From Neocallimastix lanati (nom. inval.) (lineage: Eukaryota; Neocallimastigomycota; Neocallimastigomycetes; Neocallimastigales; Neocallimastigaceae), in contig JACVTC010000008.1 of the NCBI GenBank assembly GCA_016946835.1, positions 2,139,001-2,198,500 of the forward strand: a DNA stretch of 59,500 bases. The letters are read 5' to 3'. Positions 1 through 12,179 of this stretch are shown piece after piece. The first letter of the stretch is position 1, and each line of letters opens with the position of its first letter. A program made the translations under genes and the position numbers. A model generated the notes under the pieces. The model saw only the letters and a program-made list of their open reading frames with translations, did not search any database and was not told the origin of the DNA.

Positions 1-1116
1 TTTAAGAAACTATATGAACAACAAAAAGCCAAAAACCAAAATGATATTCTTACTAAAGAAATAATAAAAGGACTTAATAAAGAAAAGCAAAGTGACAGAA
101 AGAGATGTATTCCATTTACTGAAAATAAACGCCGTAGAATGGAATTAGCTAAGAGATTAAAGAAAGAAAATAACAATTTGGAAAATACTCCAAAAGAATT
201 AATTACTATTAAGAGTGAAAAGAAAAAAGTCAATCCATTGGAAAGTAGTATTCAAAAAGAAATAGATTTATTACCAGAAATTAAACCAGTTAACTTTATT
301 GGACACGTTTATAATTTACTTGGATATACAGTAACAACAACTTCTGTTCTTTTAAGTTTATTATTCTCTCGCGATTATCTTAATGCTCAACGATTTGTTG
401 ATAAAAACAGACAAGTCTATCTCAACGAAGCAAAAGAAATTCCAACTCCTGGTCAACTTGTAAACAATAAATTAACAAATACTTTAGTAAGTTCAATAGC
501 TTTATTATTCCTTTTAAATATTTTGTATTGTAAAGGAAGAAACACAGAAAGTAATGAAAATGAAGACAATAAACAAAAAGATGAAAAGAATAAATCAAAT
601 TCAAATTTAGAGGAAGAATTACCAGAAATTCCTAAAATAGAATTATTAGATGAAAATAGTTTTATTATCGACCCAAACAAAGATACTGATAATCATACTG
701 GTTTTAATGATAAATCAATATCAATGATAGAAATAATTGAAGATGTTAATGATTCAATGAATAGACAGTATTCTTTACTTGATCAAATTCTACCAGAAGA
801 CCATTTAAACGATGTCAAAAAGTCCTTAGAAGACATTAAATTCAAAATTGGTGAACAAGAAAAGGAAGATACTGAAAAAGAAAACACTGAAAAAGAAAAC
901 ACTGAAAAAGAAAACACTGAAAAAGAAAACACTAAAAAAGAAGGTGCTGAAAAAGAAGATGCTGAATCAAAAGATCATTCAAAAATAAATGAAAGTAAGA
1001 ATTCTATCTTAATGGATGAGTTAAAAGTTGGAAATGGCAATCCAAACATTGAAATCAAATCTTTAATTGATGTAGTTGAATTTGAAGATAATATAACTGA
1101 ATTAAAGGAAGATTAA
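1..1116 (+). CDS. 3' part of an unrecognised membrane/coiled-coil protein (5' end outside window)
   Basis: The frame is open from base 1 to the TAA at 1114-1116 (371 residues visible). The first Met is at 139, but the frame is open and protein-like upstream of it, so the gene probably starts before the window. The visible N-terminal part is Lys/Glu/Gln-rich. Two hydrophobic stretches follow, counting from the Met at 139: about residues 55-80 (includes YNLLGYTVTTTSVLL) and about 113-130 (includes SSIALLFLLNIL). The C-terminal half is acidic and contains four tandem TEKEN pentapeptides (bases about 868-935), a 15-bp minisatellite. I do not recognise the family. A two-pass organelle or ER membrane protein with a charged tail is possible but is only inferred from hydropathy. 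Composition is typical of the other genes in the window. Confidence 0.75.
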   Translation, partial: FKKLYEQQKAKNQNDILTKEIIKGLNKEKQSDRKRCIPFTENKRRRMELAKRLKKENNNLENTPKELITIKSEKKKVNPLESSIQKEIDLLPEIKPVNFIGHVYNLLGYTVTTTSVLLSLLFSRDYLNAQRFVDKNRQVYLNEAKEIPTPGQLVNNKLTNTLVSSIALLFLLNILYCKGRNTESNENEDNKQKDEKNKSNSNLEEELPEIPKIELLDENSFIIDPNKDTDNHTGFNDKSISMIEIIEDVNDSMNRQYSLLDQILPEDHLNDVKKSLEDIKFKIGEQEKEDTEKENTEKENTEKENTEKENTKKEGAEKEDAESKDHSKINESKNSILMDELKVGNGNPNIEIKSLIDVVEFEDNITELKED

Positions 1117-1727
1117 TTAGATTTTCTTTAAAAATCAGAATTAGAAGGAAAAAAATCTAATTAAATTATACATTTTAAATAATAAAAATAATAAAAAAAA
1201 TAAAAAAAAAAAAAAATAATAATAATAAATAAATAAATAAATAAAAAATAATAATAAATAAAAATAAAAAACATCAAAAATTAATATAAACTAAACCAAA
1301 ACAAACCAAATCAAAAAAAAAAAAAAAAAAAAAAAAAAAGAAATCCAAACTAAAATAAAATAAAAATAAAAAAAAAATAAGATATAAAAATATCCCAAAT
1401 ATAATCAATATTATTTATTGAATAATACTTTTTTTACATAAATTAAAAAAAAAAAAATAAAAATAAAAAAAATAAAAAAAAATGGTAATAAGAATTAAAG
1501 TAATTGAAATTTTCTTATTATCTGTAGATTAAACAAATTTATAGTAAAGAAAAGATATTATCAAAAACCAAACATTAAACCATTTATAATATTAAGGAAG
1601 AAGAATATTAACGAAAGTAAAATATTTTTAGAAAGGAAAAAGCAATTTAACAAAAAGATTATTTCATTATGAAATAGTAAACAAGAACATATTATGTAAA
1701 TTTTCATTAAAAAATGAATATTAAAAC

Positions 1728-1759
<32 letters not shown>

Positions 1760-1795
1760 TAGAAATAATAGTAAATTAGTATGAAGTTTTTTTTT

Positions 1796-1841
<46 letters not shown>

Positions 1842-2040
1842 TTATTTCATTAATTTTTTTTATTTATTTAATCAAAAAATTTTATATAATACAAACTTAT
1901 CAATATTTTAAAAAAAAATTTATATTTATATTTTTTTTTTCAATATTCTCATAAATATAATAAATATTTTAATTATTCATATTATTATATAAATCATAAT
2001 ATATATATATATTTTTATTTAAATTAATAAATAAATAATA

Positions 2041-2073
<33 letters not shown>

Positions 2074-2332
2074 CGTAATTATTTTTTTATATAAAGTATT
2101 AGTATTTTTTTCAAATTAAAGCATTTTTATTTTCTAATAAATTTTTTATTTATATATTTATTTATTTATTTATTTAACTATTAGAAATGTTTATAATGAG
2201 TTCGTTATTTTTTAATAAAAATATTAGTTTCCTAAATGTTTTCACGAATTTCGAATGAAATTTTTTATTTATATTGAAATTCTTTTTGAAAAATTTTTTT
2301 TAATTTTTTTATAAACATTGAAATTCTCTTTG

Positions 2333-2382
<50 letters not shown>

Positions 2383-2604
2383 TTAATTACTAAATATTTT
2401 CTAATGTCAAATAGTTATTCTGCATTATTCATATTTGTGATGACAGTTATGAATGAATAATGTAGGGTAGATGGAAAAACATTATTGATTTAAATTATAA
2501 AAAAGGAGTGGGATGTTTAAGAACCAAATCATACAAGAAATTTAAATTTGATTTTAAAAAATTTATTCAACGTCAATCTCTAAAATATTTATAATTTTCT
2601 CTTC

Positions 2605-2644
<40 letters not shown>

Positions 2645-2880
2645 GGATTTGATGAATAAAATGTAGATTCAAATTTGATGTGAAATTTTATGTAAAAAAT
2701 AAACTAATATACGAAATTGTCCATTATGTTGTTCATGTTGTGATATATGCAACAGCATACCTAGTTTTACACACTGAATACTTTTATGTCCTAAATTTGA
2801 ATAATTTAGGCAATAGTTCATTTCATTTATTGATGAAATATTTTATTATTTTTTTTTTTTTTTTTTCTGATTGTTCATGA
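1117..2880. other. AT-rich intergenic stretch, no gene seen
   Basis: Poly(A) and poly(T) runs of 20-40 bases (1317-1339, 1801-1838, 2045-2071, 2337-2380, 2609-2640) and simple TTTA/AAT repeats. A 66-codon reading frame at 2680-2880 has no recognisable domain and runs into a T-tract encoding Phe, so I do not call it a gene. Confidence 0.6.
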
Positions 2881-2883
2881 AAA

Positions 2884-3004
2884 ATCATTGACCATTCCTA
2901 CAGGCGCTCTTGCGGCGACGATGCATAGAGGACGGGGAACGAGCTAGCAACTGGTGGCGGTTGGGTTCCCTAGAGTCTCTAGTCATATCACAAGTGACGC
3001 GTAG
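2884..3004. other. GC-rich island of unknown origin
   Basis: About 120 bases with far more G+C than the surroundings, including CpG-rich words such as GGCGCTCTTGCGGCGACG. It lies directly upstream of a LINE 3' relic and may be older transposon coding sequence or part of a separate repeat. I could not match it to anything else in the window. Confidence 0.35.
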
Positions 3005-3019
3005 TTTATTTCATATTTT

Positions 3020-3243
3020 ATAGGGCTTACAGAATTTCTTACTAATGTCATGCCTATTGTGGTTAGTGATATTAATTTGTATACTGTTAGACTTAATGGT
3101 TTTCAAGAATGTTGATATTAAAACGATATAAGCAAAGAAGAAATTCTGAAACAGGTTCAAATGATAATTTCTATCCACATGGAGTTATCATCGATGAAAG
3201 AGAAGAGTTAGAGGCCATTACATCCTCGAAACCCATAGCCTAA
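3020..3243 (+). mobile_element. LINE 3'-end relic (plus strand)
   Basis: Translated fragments match the end of the LINE copy on the minus strand at 4992-5264. GLTEFLTNVMP here corresponds to GFAEFLTNVIP there, and PHGVIIDEREELEAI before the stop corresponds to GHGIIIEEWEKLEAI before that stop. The middle is frameshifted, so only the last 70 or so codons of the element are represented, in decayed form. Assigning it to a non-LTR retrotransposon depends on the better preserved copy at 4985-6190. Confidence 0.55.
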
Positions 3244-3575
3244 TTTTTTAATACTAGGTATAATAAAATAATAAATATAACCATGAGTTATATATAAATG
3301 GATGAGGTTTAAAATATTTTTCAATCAATAATTATTGTTTGTAGATGGAAAAATATTTTAAAGTTATTAAAACTTCTATAATTAATATTATAATGATGAA
3401 AAAATCCTTATATATAAATTTCTTTTGAAAATTTGGATTTTAGGAGGAAGTAGATAAAATAAAATAAAAATTATAAAGTATTAAAGAAAAGTTACTTAAC
3501 TAATTCTTTGAGCTAATTATTTAAAAATAATATAATAAAATAGTTTAATAGTGAAAATTAATAAAAATTAACCTT

Positions 3576-3611
<36 letters not shown>

Positions 3612-3719
3612 AACTGAAATATTGAACCTTAATCAATTATAAAACAATTTATATTATTTATTAATAAGTTTAAACGACAAGAATAATATAATTAATTATA
3701 AAAACAATCAATTTTAATA

Positions 3720-4263
3720 CCCCAAGATTATGATTTATCAGGTGCACCAATATATAATTAACAATTTATTTTAATAGTTATCGCTAAAACTACAAAGCGA
3801 AAATATATAAAAGTTAGCGCTAATCTATAAATCGGATTATAATTGTATGTGATGTAAAATCCAATATATATAAGAGGTATTCACAAAAAATTGAGATGGT
3901 ATAATATCTCCCTTCAAGAAAAAGGTTTCCATCATATAAATGGTAATATATAATCTATAAATTATAAAAGATGTTTTAGGTACATCTAATATTAATGGTG
4001 TAATAATATTAAATATTTAGTTTTAGGGGGAAATTATTAGATTATAAATATATTTAAGAAATTATTTTAGCAATATTTAAACTGAATTAAATAATTGATT
4101 TAATGTAAAAAATACTTTTATTCATGTAAAATTAAAGGTTAATTTAGAATAGAAACATATATAACAATTTAATAATATTAAGTTAATATTATAAGATAGG
4201 ATAATTTTATATACACATATTCACCAATTTATTCATTATTGAATAACTAGGTTTAAGGGGAAA
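3720..4263 (+). mobile_element. possible internal 3' remnant of a copia-type LTR element
   Basis: This stretch lies immediately upstream of the LTR at 4264 and ends in a purine tract (AAGGGGAAA at 4256-4263) in the position expected for a polypurine primer. Translated scraps near 3860-3950 (NPIYIRGIHKK) vaguely resemble the end of a copia RNase H domain. All frames are broken, so the identification is weak and rests on context. Confidence 0.3.
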
Positions 4264-4443
4264 TGTTAGAATATGTGAAATGTATGAAAAATAAGCTTCA
4301 AATGTATTGAAACATATTGTAATATATTAATGTATAAATATAAAAACATTTAATTTAGAATAATAAAGTGCTAGTAACTCTTTATCATAAAATATATTAA
4401 TAAAATTGACATAATTATAAACCATAAATTCCTGACTCTTAAC

Positions 4444-4444
<1 letters not shown>
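4264..4444 (+). mobile_element. LTR of a copia-type retrotransposon (about 181 bp)
   Basis: Begins TGTTAGAATATG and ends CCTGACTCTTAACA, so the termini are TGTTA...TAACA, the short inverted ends usual for LTRs. A purine-rich tract precedes it. The ends resemble those of the LTR at 46803-46993 (TGTTAA...TCCTTAACA). No partner LTR is seen upstream, so this is the 3' end of a truncated element or a solo LTR. An (AAT)n array begins in the last bases. Confidence 0.6.

Positions 4445-4521
<77 letters not shown>
4441..4521. repeat. (AAT)n microsatellite, about 26 units
   Basis: An uninterrupted AAT array that starts at the very end of the LTR, suggesting that the array grew from the insertion boundary. 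Confidence 0.9.
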
Positions 4522-4524
<3 letters not shown>

Positions 4525-4850
4525 GCAAAATAAAATTATAATAAAATTATATAATTCATAGTAATAATAAAAAGAAAAAGACCCACATAAAAACTTAATG
4601 ACAAATTATGAAATAGTGAAAATAGACTCACTAGAAAGTGATTAAAAAATTTTTTTTTTTTTAGACTTGGAAGAGAATATACTTCCAGTGCTTTATTAAA
4701 TAGATTAATATTTTTATGTATTATATTTATTAAAAAAAAAAATACATTATATAATTTAAAGATAAAAAATAAAATGTATGTAAAAGAAATTGATAAATAA
4801 CATTAATAAAATAGTAATAAATCAACTTCTTTCCACAAAAATATATACAA

Positions 4851-4887
<37 letters not shown>

Positions 4888-4984
4888 CTTAGAGAAAACT
4901 TTATTTATTTTAAAAAAATAATAAAATTACATGATTTTAAAGAAAAAAAAAATAATAAAATACATGAAATAAAATATTATATAT

Positions 4985-6190
4985 TATAAAATTATAAAAG
5001 TGCGTTAGAAGCAATAGCCTCTAACTTTTCCCATTCCTCGATAATAATACCATGTCCATTATTGCGAGTAATAATTTCAGTATTAGTGTTATCAATCGAA
5101 TCTGTATCTGGAGGTGAAAATCCATGCCTTATCATTTCGACGTCGACGCTCTTGGTAACGGTAGATTCAACGGAATACCATTTCATCATCAAACTAAAAG
5201 ATCGACAAATAAATGGTATTACGTTTGTTAAAAACTCCGCAAATCCCCACAAAATACGGAACATTTGACGAAGTTGAACTTTGTTTAAAAATACTGTTAA
5301 CTAATTGTCTTTGTTCCCCGTCATTAACTTTAATTTTTGAATATATTGAACGCCCACCAAGAAGTGCAAACAATATATAATAATAGATATTATTATCATA
5401 ATCCTTTTCTGAATCAAAAGAAACATTCAAGGATTTTTGTTCAATTATCATTGCAAACTTCAAAAAGAGATCATCTAGAAAAGGTAAAGATTTATTTCTG
5501 TAATTTTCCAATTCTTTACAGGCAAAGATCCAGTGAGAAAAGCTAGGTTCACTAACACCATAACAAGGGCAACATTTAAGGTAATCTTCTGAGACGATTT
5601 TTCTTTTAGTGGAAATACTAATGTCAAATTTAAAACCACCCCTAATTCGAGAAATCCAAAAGAATCCCAACTGATACTTAGGATATTAAAATGTTAAGTT
5701 TCTGATTTCTGAAATAAATCCAAAATCATTCTCCTTGTAAATAATTGCTTTTTTTGGCTTTTGAGGTTTTGAAGACATCTCTTTCCCAATAAAACTTTTT
5801 TTATTTCATTTGTTTTCTTACCATTTAATTTCTTATCCAAAGCCCTTGATTCTTTAGTCCATGAGTAATGTGACATAGTAGGAATATTATTAGTGAGATG
5901 ATTAATAATACATGATGAATTTTTCCATTTTCTAAAGCATCGTAATTGAGATATTGCACAGATAGCTGAAAGAGGAGGTATTCTCAATTCACGAGTAATA
6001 TTATAGAGACTAACAGAAGAATTGCGAGATTTAAATCCATAACCCCAATAAAGTCCTCAATTAATAATTTTTTGAGCTTTAGAACATCTGCTCTTATTTG
6101 AACCAAAGAGAGGAGCATAATATATAACAAGACTAAGAATAAACAAAATTAAAAACATATTTCTTCAATGGGAGAGGAATAGATTTATTA
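4985..6190 (-). mobile_element. LINE (non-LTR retrotransposon) 3' relic, minus strand
   Basis: Three broken minus-strand frames read in order as the C-terminal third of a LINE ORF2. The first (about 6130-5694) includes YYAPLFGSNKSRC, ELRIPPLSAICAI and CFRKWKNSS, the post-reverse-transcriptase region. The second (5670-5194) has a cysteine/histidine cluster, CPCYGVSEPSFSHWIFAC, of the kind found near the C-terminus of LINE ORF2 proteins. The third (5264-4992) is the tail, ending LEAIASNALL. The reverse transcriptase catalytic core is not present here. Internal stops and frameshifts make it inactive. Related relics lie at 3020-3243 and about 55020-55915. Confidence 0.75.
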
Positions 6191-6397
6191 ATAAGAAATC
6201 GAAAGTTATATACAATACTTTAAAATTAATATTCAAAATCTTTCGCTATTTCAACAAGAATGCTTAAATGATTTTTCATGAACATTCAGAGAAAAATTAA
6301 TAAAAATTTCATTAATAAATGGAATGAATTGTATAAATTTATAGTAATAATAAAAAGCGAAATACAAGTATAAAAAATTATAAAATTATATAATCCA

Positions 6398-6434
<37 letters not shown>

Positions 6435-7022
6435 GTACAAGACACATATATAAATATTTTCTTTCATTTTTATTTTTTTTTTATTTTTATTTTTTTTTTT
6501 TTTTTATTTATTTTTTTTTTTTTTATTATTATTATTAATTGGTTTGAAATTTTTTTATTTGTTGAATTTCTTTTTTATTATTTTTATTATTAATATTTAT
6601 TTTTTATTATATTATTTAGTATTATTAGTATTAATTTTTATTATTATTATTATTATTGTTATTAATTATTTTGATTTATTTAAAAATTATAATTACTTTT
6701 TAATTATATTTTAATCTATGGTTATCAATTTCATTATTATTATTTTTATAGGTTACATTTTTTAAATCCATAATAAAAATATAATAATGAATTATAATAT
6801 TTTTGAATTAATTGTTGGTATAAATATTTATGATTTTTTTTGGGATTTATTTAAGAAATAAAAATAATTTAAAAAAAAAAAAAAAAAAATACGAGAAAGA
6901 AAAAAACTGTAATTTTTTTTTTTTTTTTTATTTATTTCTTGAATAAAATTTCCTTTCTTTTTATTTTTTATTTAATTATTATTATTATTATTATTATTAT
7001 TAAAACTAATAATTTAAAATAT
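6191..7022. other. AT-rich spacer between LINE relic and GDI 3' end
   Basis: (AAT)n at about 6398-6434, then T-rich sequence with ATT repeats. No coding signal seen. The 3' untranslated region and polyadenylation site of the GDI gene (minus strand) must lie here. Confidence 0.6.
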
Positions 7023-9555
7023 TTATTCATCATCTTCTTCAAGAATATCTTTACGTAATTTTCCTTCTAAAGTCAAGGTCTTTCCGGTGATACGATGATA
7101 AAGATCCTTAACATCATCACTAACAGTTTCAAAGTGACTAGTGGCATCGTAAGACTTGGAAATGAAGACATGATCAGCGGTACCATCAGCTAATGGTTGA
7201 TATAAATCAGAAATTTCAATGAATTTTTCTTCATAATCACCTAATAACTTAACAGCTTCAGCAATTTCTTCTTCTGGGTTAGCTGTTTCAATGATGGTAC
7301 TAACCATAGCAATGTAGTGATCTGGAGCAGCAACCTTGTGTGCGCTAGAAACACAGGTAATGTAAATATCTTTTTATAATTTTTAAATGGAAAATAAATT
7401 ATTTTAAATATTAATTAATAAATAATTAAAAGTAAAAGTAAAAGTAAAAAATTAGCATAAAATTATAATAAATAATATAAATTAAATTAAAATTAATTAA
7501 TATTTAATTAACAAATTTTACAAATTTACAGAATAAGTAAATTTTAATTTTTGTTTATAATTACCATGTTGACGGTTAAGTTGTTTTTGTGGAATAATAA
7601 TTTGAGCAGAGTCTGCATTATTAGTATCAGCAAGTGGGTGCTTTAATAAGAAAATAGCACGAATAACTTGACCGTTCTTTTGAACCTTATCCTTGAAGTA
7701 ACTTGGATCACCAACAATAGTAGTAGCTTTAGCAACCTAATTAAAAAATAAATAAAAAATATTTATAAATATATAATATTTAAAGATAAAATATAAAGTT
7801 AATTCTTAATTTTCTTAATTTTCTTAATAATTATTTCTATAATAATAATAATAATTACCTTTCCATCACTCTTAATACCAGCAGCAACACCATTCTCATA
7901 AACAATTTCATCAACCTTGGTGTTAAGCATGTATGTACCACCATAGATAGCACTTAATCTTTAATATTTAATATTTAATATATTACATAATAAAAGTTTA
8001 ACAAAATATTTAAATTTTAAAATTTAGCATAAAATTAAAATATCTTAATATTCATTATATATACCTAGCAAAACCTTGAGAAAGTTCACCTAAACCATAT
8101 AATGGATAAATAAATGGACTCTTACCATAACGAATAACAGAGTTCATGTATAAAACAATTTTTTGGAAAGTTTCTTTGAATGGTTTTTCAAGATAGTCAT
8201 CATCGAAGTAAAGAGCTAAAGCATGACCACATAAGTCACAAGTACTACCTTCTAAGTTGAACTTTTGGTAAATTTCCTTCATTGGAACCTTTTCCCAATC
8301 TAAACCTATTTTTAAATAATTAAATATGTTTTTATTTTATTTAATTTTATTTTTTTTTTTTTTCTGATTAATTAAATGATAATTTTTATTTATGCATTTT
8401 ATATTATAACTTATAGTTATTATTTACCTTCAGTAGTAGATGGATCATCGATATTATATTTTTGAATGAATTCGAATAACTTTCTTAAGTTGTTCTTTTC
8501 GTTAAGACTGAAAATTGAAGTAGTTAAAGCTTCCTTTTCATTAGCTGGAACCTTAACAATCTTACCGTTTTGGTAAACATAAGAACCTTCAATTTGCTTA
8601 AATTTGAAATACCTAAATTATAACAAAATATATATATATAAATAAATTAGTAAAATTAAAAAAAATTATTGCTTATTTTATTTTAAGGTAATAAGTTTAT
8701 AAATAAATTTTTATTTACTTGGTAACATCAGTATAAACAAGCATTTGAATGAAGTCACCAGCAGACATAGAAAACTTTGGAACAAGATCAATATTGTAAT
8801 CTCTTGGACGACCAAAGCTTTCACTTGGAGCGCCAGACTTTCCAAACTTTTCGTAAAGCTACAATATTAAATAGAAATCAACATTTCATTTATTTTAAAT
8901 AAATATTAAGATATTATAAAAGAACATATTAAAATATTTCATATTTTCATTAAATTTCTTTTTAATTTATAGCAAAAAAAATATTTACTTGAGTCAAGTT
9001 TAAGGAAGCGCATTCACCACCATAGTAGTTGTTACTGTCAAGATGTAAAACCTTTTTACCTTCAACAGATAATAAACCAGAGATAATACATTCGGTTAAA
9101 CCAGTACCGAGAACAATAACATCATATGATTCTTCCTGTTGATAATAACATAAATATAGTAAGTGTGTTGAAAAAAAAAAAAAAAAAATTATCATTTCAT
9201 AATTTTTAGATATAAATTTATAAATTTATTTTTAAATATCATTATGTTTTTGTTTACAATAATTTTGTTTTATTTTTTAAAAAATATTTTTTTTATAAAC
9301 AAAATACAATAAATATAAAATATAAAAAATATATATATATATTTATATATTAGAATAAAAATATAAAAATACAATAAATATAGATATTATTAAAAATATT
9401 GAATATAAATAAATAAATAAATAAATACAAATAATATAATTATTAAGATAAATAAACAGAAATTTATTAAATTTAAATAAAATAAAATAAAATAAAATAA
9501 ATTTCAATATTATTCACACAAAGGTTGTATATAATTTTTAACTTTATTTCTCTCT

Positions 9556-9594
<39 letters not shown>

Positions 9595-9703
9595 TCTCTT
9601 ACTATTATTTTATTATTTAATATTATTTATACTTCTCATTATTTATTCATTTTAATACTTATTATTTATATAAATATAGTTATTCAAAAATTGATCTTAC
9701 CAT
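7023..9703 (-). CDS. GDI1: Rab GDP dissociation inhibitor (GDI), complete, eight exons
   Basis: Extracts GDP-bound Rab GTPases from membranes and recycles them for vesicle traffic; cytosolic. Exons on the minus strand, each join preserving phase with GT...AG ends: 9703-9701, 9135-8989, 8858-8719, 8612-8428, 8305-8065, 7958-7859, 7736-7565, 7369-7023, giving 444 residues (yeast Gdi1 is about 450). Near the N-terminus [14 protein letters not shown] is the nucleotide-fold segment that opens the GDI/REP family, followed by [43 protein letters not shown] and [12 protein letters not shown] are hallmark GDI blocks. The first coding exon is the ATG alone, separated by a 565-base intron from the second exon, which starts GAAGAATCATATGAT; this start gives the expected MEESYDV. 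No damage seen; clearly a working gene. GDI rather than a Rab escort protein because of length and lack of insertions. Confidence 0.95.
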
Positions 9704-10240
9704 TTTGTCTTGGGTTGGTTAATTAAAAAAGCTAATTTAAAAAGTTAAATAAATCAAAATAGTTTATAAAAATAAATTCTTTGTTCAATAAAAGAAAAAA
9801 AAACAATAATAATAAATATTTATTTAGTATTTGATTTTTTTTTTTTTCTCTTAAATTTTGTTTATTATTAATAATAAAAATAATAAAATATAGTTTTTTA
9901 AAAAAAAAAAAGAAAAAATATTTTCAATATATTTAATGATTCTTAAATAGTATCTTTTTTTTTTAGGTAATTACTATGATTTAATAAAATTTTAATATTT
10001 ATTAAATATTTATCATTTATTCTTTTATTATTTAATATACAGTTAATATAATAATTGCAAAATATAAATTAAATAATATATTGTGAAAATTTTATTTATT
10101 ATCAAATTAATGGTCCATATAGTAAATAATATAAATAATACAAAAATTAAAAAAAAAAAAAATATGAAATATTAAATCAATAATGTTATATATTATAATA
10201 CATGTAGTAAATAATAATAATTAGAATATATATATATATT
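9704..10240. other. AT-rich spacer upstream of GDI
   Basis: Contains the presumed promoter and 5' untranslated region of the minus-strand GDI gene. Only AT-rich repeats and homopolymer runs are visible; no sharp promoter motif can be singled out. Confidence 0.5.
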
Positions 10241-10242
10241 TT

Positions 10243-10452
10243 TAGACTATGATCAACGAGAAAAGAGGACAATAGGGCCTTATACGTATCTGACTTTCAA
10301 TGAATTCTTTGCCATACCATTTCGGCGTCGATGCGAACCTTTCTCTTAGGAAGACTAATACAAAAGACATTCTATATGCGGTTTTAAACGAAAGGCTTCT
10401 TTTCAGTGAACCTCTTGAACCATCATCGAGGGAGGAACAACTACACTAATCC
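10243..10452. other. GC-rich relic, probably decayed transposon coding sequence
   Basis: About 210 bases with much higher GC than the flanks. On the plus strand two overlapping frames are open: one reads GPYTYLTFNEFFAIPF, and after a shift the other reads YHFGVDANLSLRKTNT to a TAA at about 10447. A word near 10315-10335 (ACCATTTCGGCGTCGATGCG) resembles a word at about 5129-5148 in the LINE relic, but the rest does not align convincingly. Origin unknown. Confidence 0.35.
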
Positions 10453-12078
10453 TCTCACACATCTTTATATATTATATAATATTTATTTACTGTATCTTTA
10501 GTATTATTAAACCATTCTATAAAATTAATCTTTTTTTTTTTTTATTATTTAAGTATATATTAATTAAAAGTTTTAAAGTTTAATAATAAATTATTCCTAC
10601 ATTAAGGACAAATTAATCAATAAAATTTTCAACTTTAAATGTATATGAAAATGTATATATAAATTTTATTATATTAATAATTTGATCTTTCTCACATTTT
10701 TTTTTTTTTTTTTATTAAATATTAGTAATATTATAAAATAAAACAATTAGAGAGTAAGGTATAAATAAAAATAAAATATAATGAAATAAAAAGAAAGAGA
10801 AGAAAAAAGGGAAAGAAGGCTTTTTTAAAAAAATTATATATATATATTTTGAACCAAAAATATAATATATAAATTTTGGCAATATATCAGCATTTCAACA
10901 GAAATTAGTAAAATATCATAATCAAATTCTATAAAATATAAAGAGAATTGGTGAATCATTAAAATAAAAATTAAAGATTGATAATAAGTAAAATTTGAAC
11001 CAATAATAATTTTGTTTTTTAATTTTTTTGGCTTTTTAAATTTCATGAAAAATATATAATTTAATTAAATAATATATATATTTAATAAATTTTATTATAA
11101 TTAATTATTATTTAATTTATTTTTTATCATTGAAATCACCACTTCAAGATAATTTTTTAAAAAAAAGATTGTTTATATATATAAATATGTACATTATTTA
11201 TTATAATTTTTTAATATACGAGATAACATAAAATTATAAATGAAAAAAAAAAAAAAAAGCATCAACATTATATATAAAAACTAATTATATATAGCAAATG
11301 ATTATTATTATGTTATAAATAATATAATGAATTATTAAACATTGTGTACGTAAATAGATTTCTATACTATATCTAAAATTATGAATATAAATAATATTGA
11401 TATTAATAATAATTATTAGTAAAAATTTTTATAGTGTTGAATTTAATAAGATAATTGGAAACACATTATTACTTTAATATTAGAAATATATATAATTAAA
11501 ATCAAAAATACAATTTTGAAAATTTTATATTTTTCAATAACTTTATGGCTATAGAAATTCAATTTTTATATATATATTTATATCTATATCTATATCTATA
11601 TTTTTATTATTATTTTTATTTTTTATGTAGCATAATGAAATTTTTTTTATTCTATTAAAATTAATACACTATACTATAAACTTTTAAAAGTAGTACATAT
11701 TCATTAAATTATTAGTATATATATATTATTCTTAAAAATGATTGAAACTTTTTGATTACTAATAAATAGAAATTAAAATGGTTTTATATGTATTTACTTT
11801 ATTAATTGAATAGGAATAAATATACAATTTAAAATAAATATAGTGTTATTATTGTTATCAAAAAATTACTATTCATATTAAAATAAATATTACTATTATT
11901 TGATCCTTAGAAATTACATAATATTTAAATAATTATTTTTTTATTATTTAAATAGAATTTAAATACATATAAATTGACTACAAATTGAAAAGATATTATT
12001 ATATAGGTAATAAATTAGATATAATAATAATAATGATAATGATGATAAAAAAAATATAATAATAATAATAATAATAAT

Positions 12079-12131
<53 letters not shown>

Positions 12132-12179
12132 GATGAAAATAAATTATAATAATAAAAATTATAAATATTAATAAATTTG
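10453..12179. other. AT-rich intergenic desert
   Basis: Homopolymer tracts, TA-rich sequence and an (AAT)n array at about 12058-12126. A 70-codon minus-strand frame (10834-11046) shows no recognisable features. No gene called. Confidence 0.6.

Noticed and set aside
2680-2880. 66-codon plus-strand frame
   Set aside because: No domain, ends in a T-tract, and lies between repeats; no support for expression.
5062-5546. Plus-strand frames over the LINE relic
   Set aside because: Antisense shadows of the minus-strand LINE coding remnant.
10834-11046. 70-codon minus-strand frame
   Set aside because: AT-biased composition, no recognisable motif, isolated in an intergenic desert.
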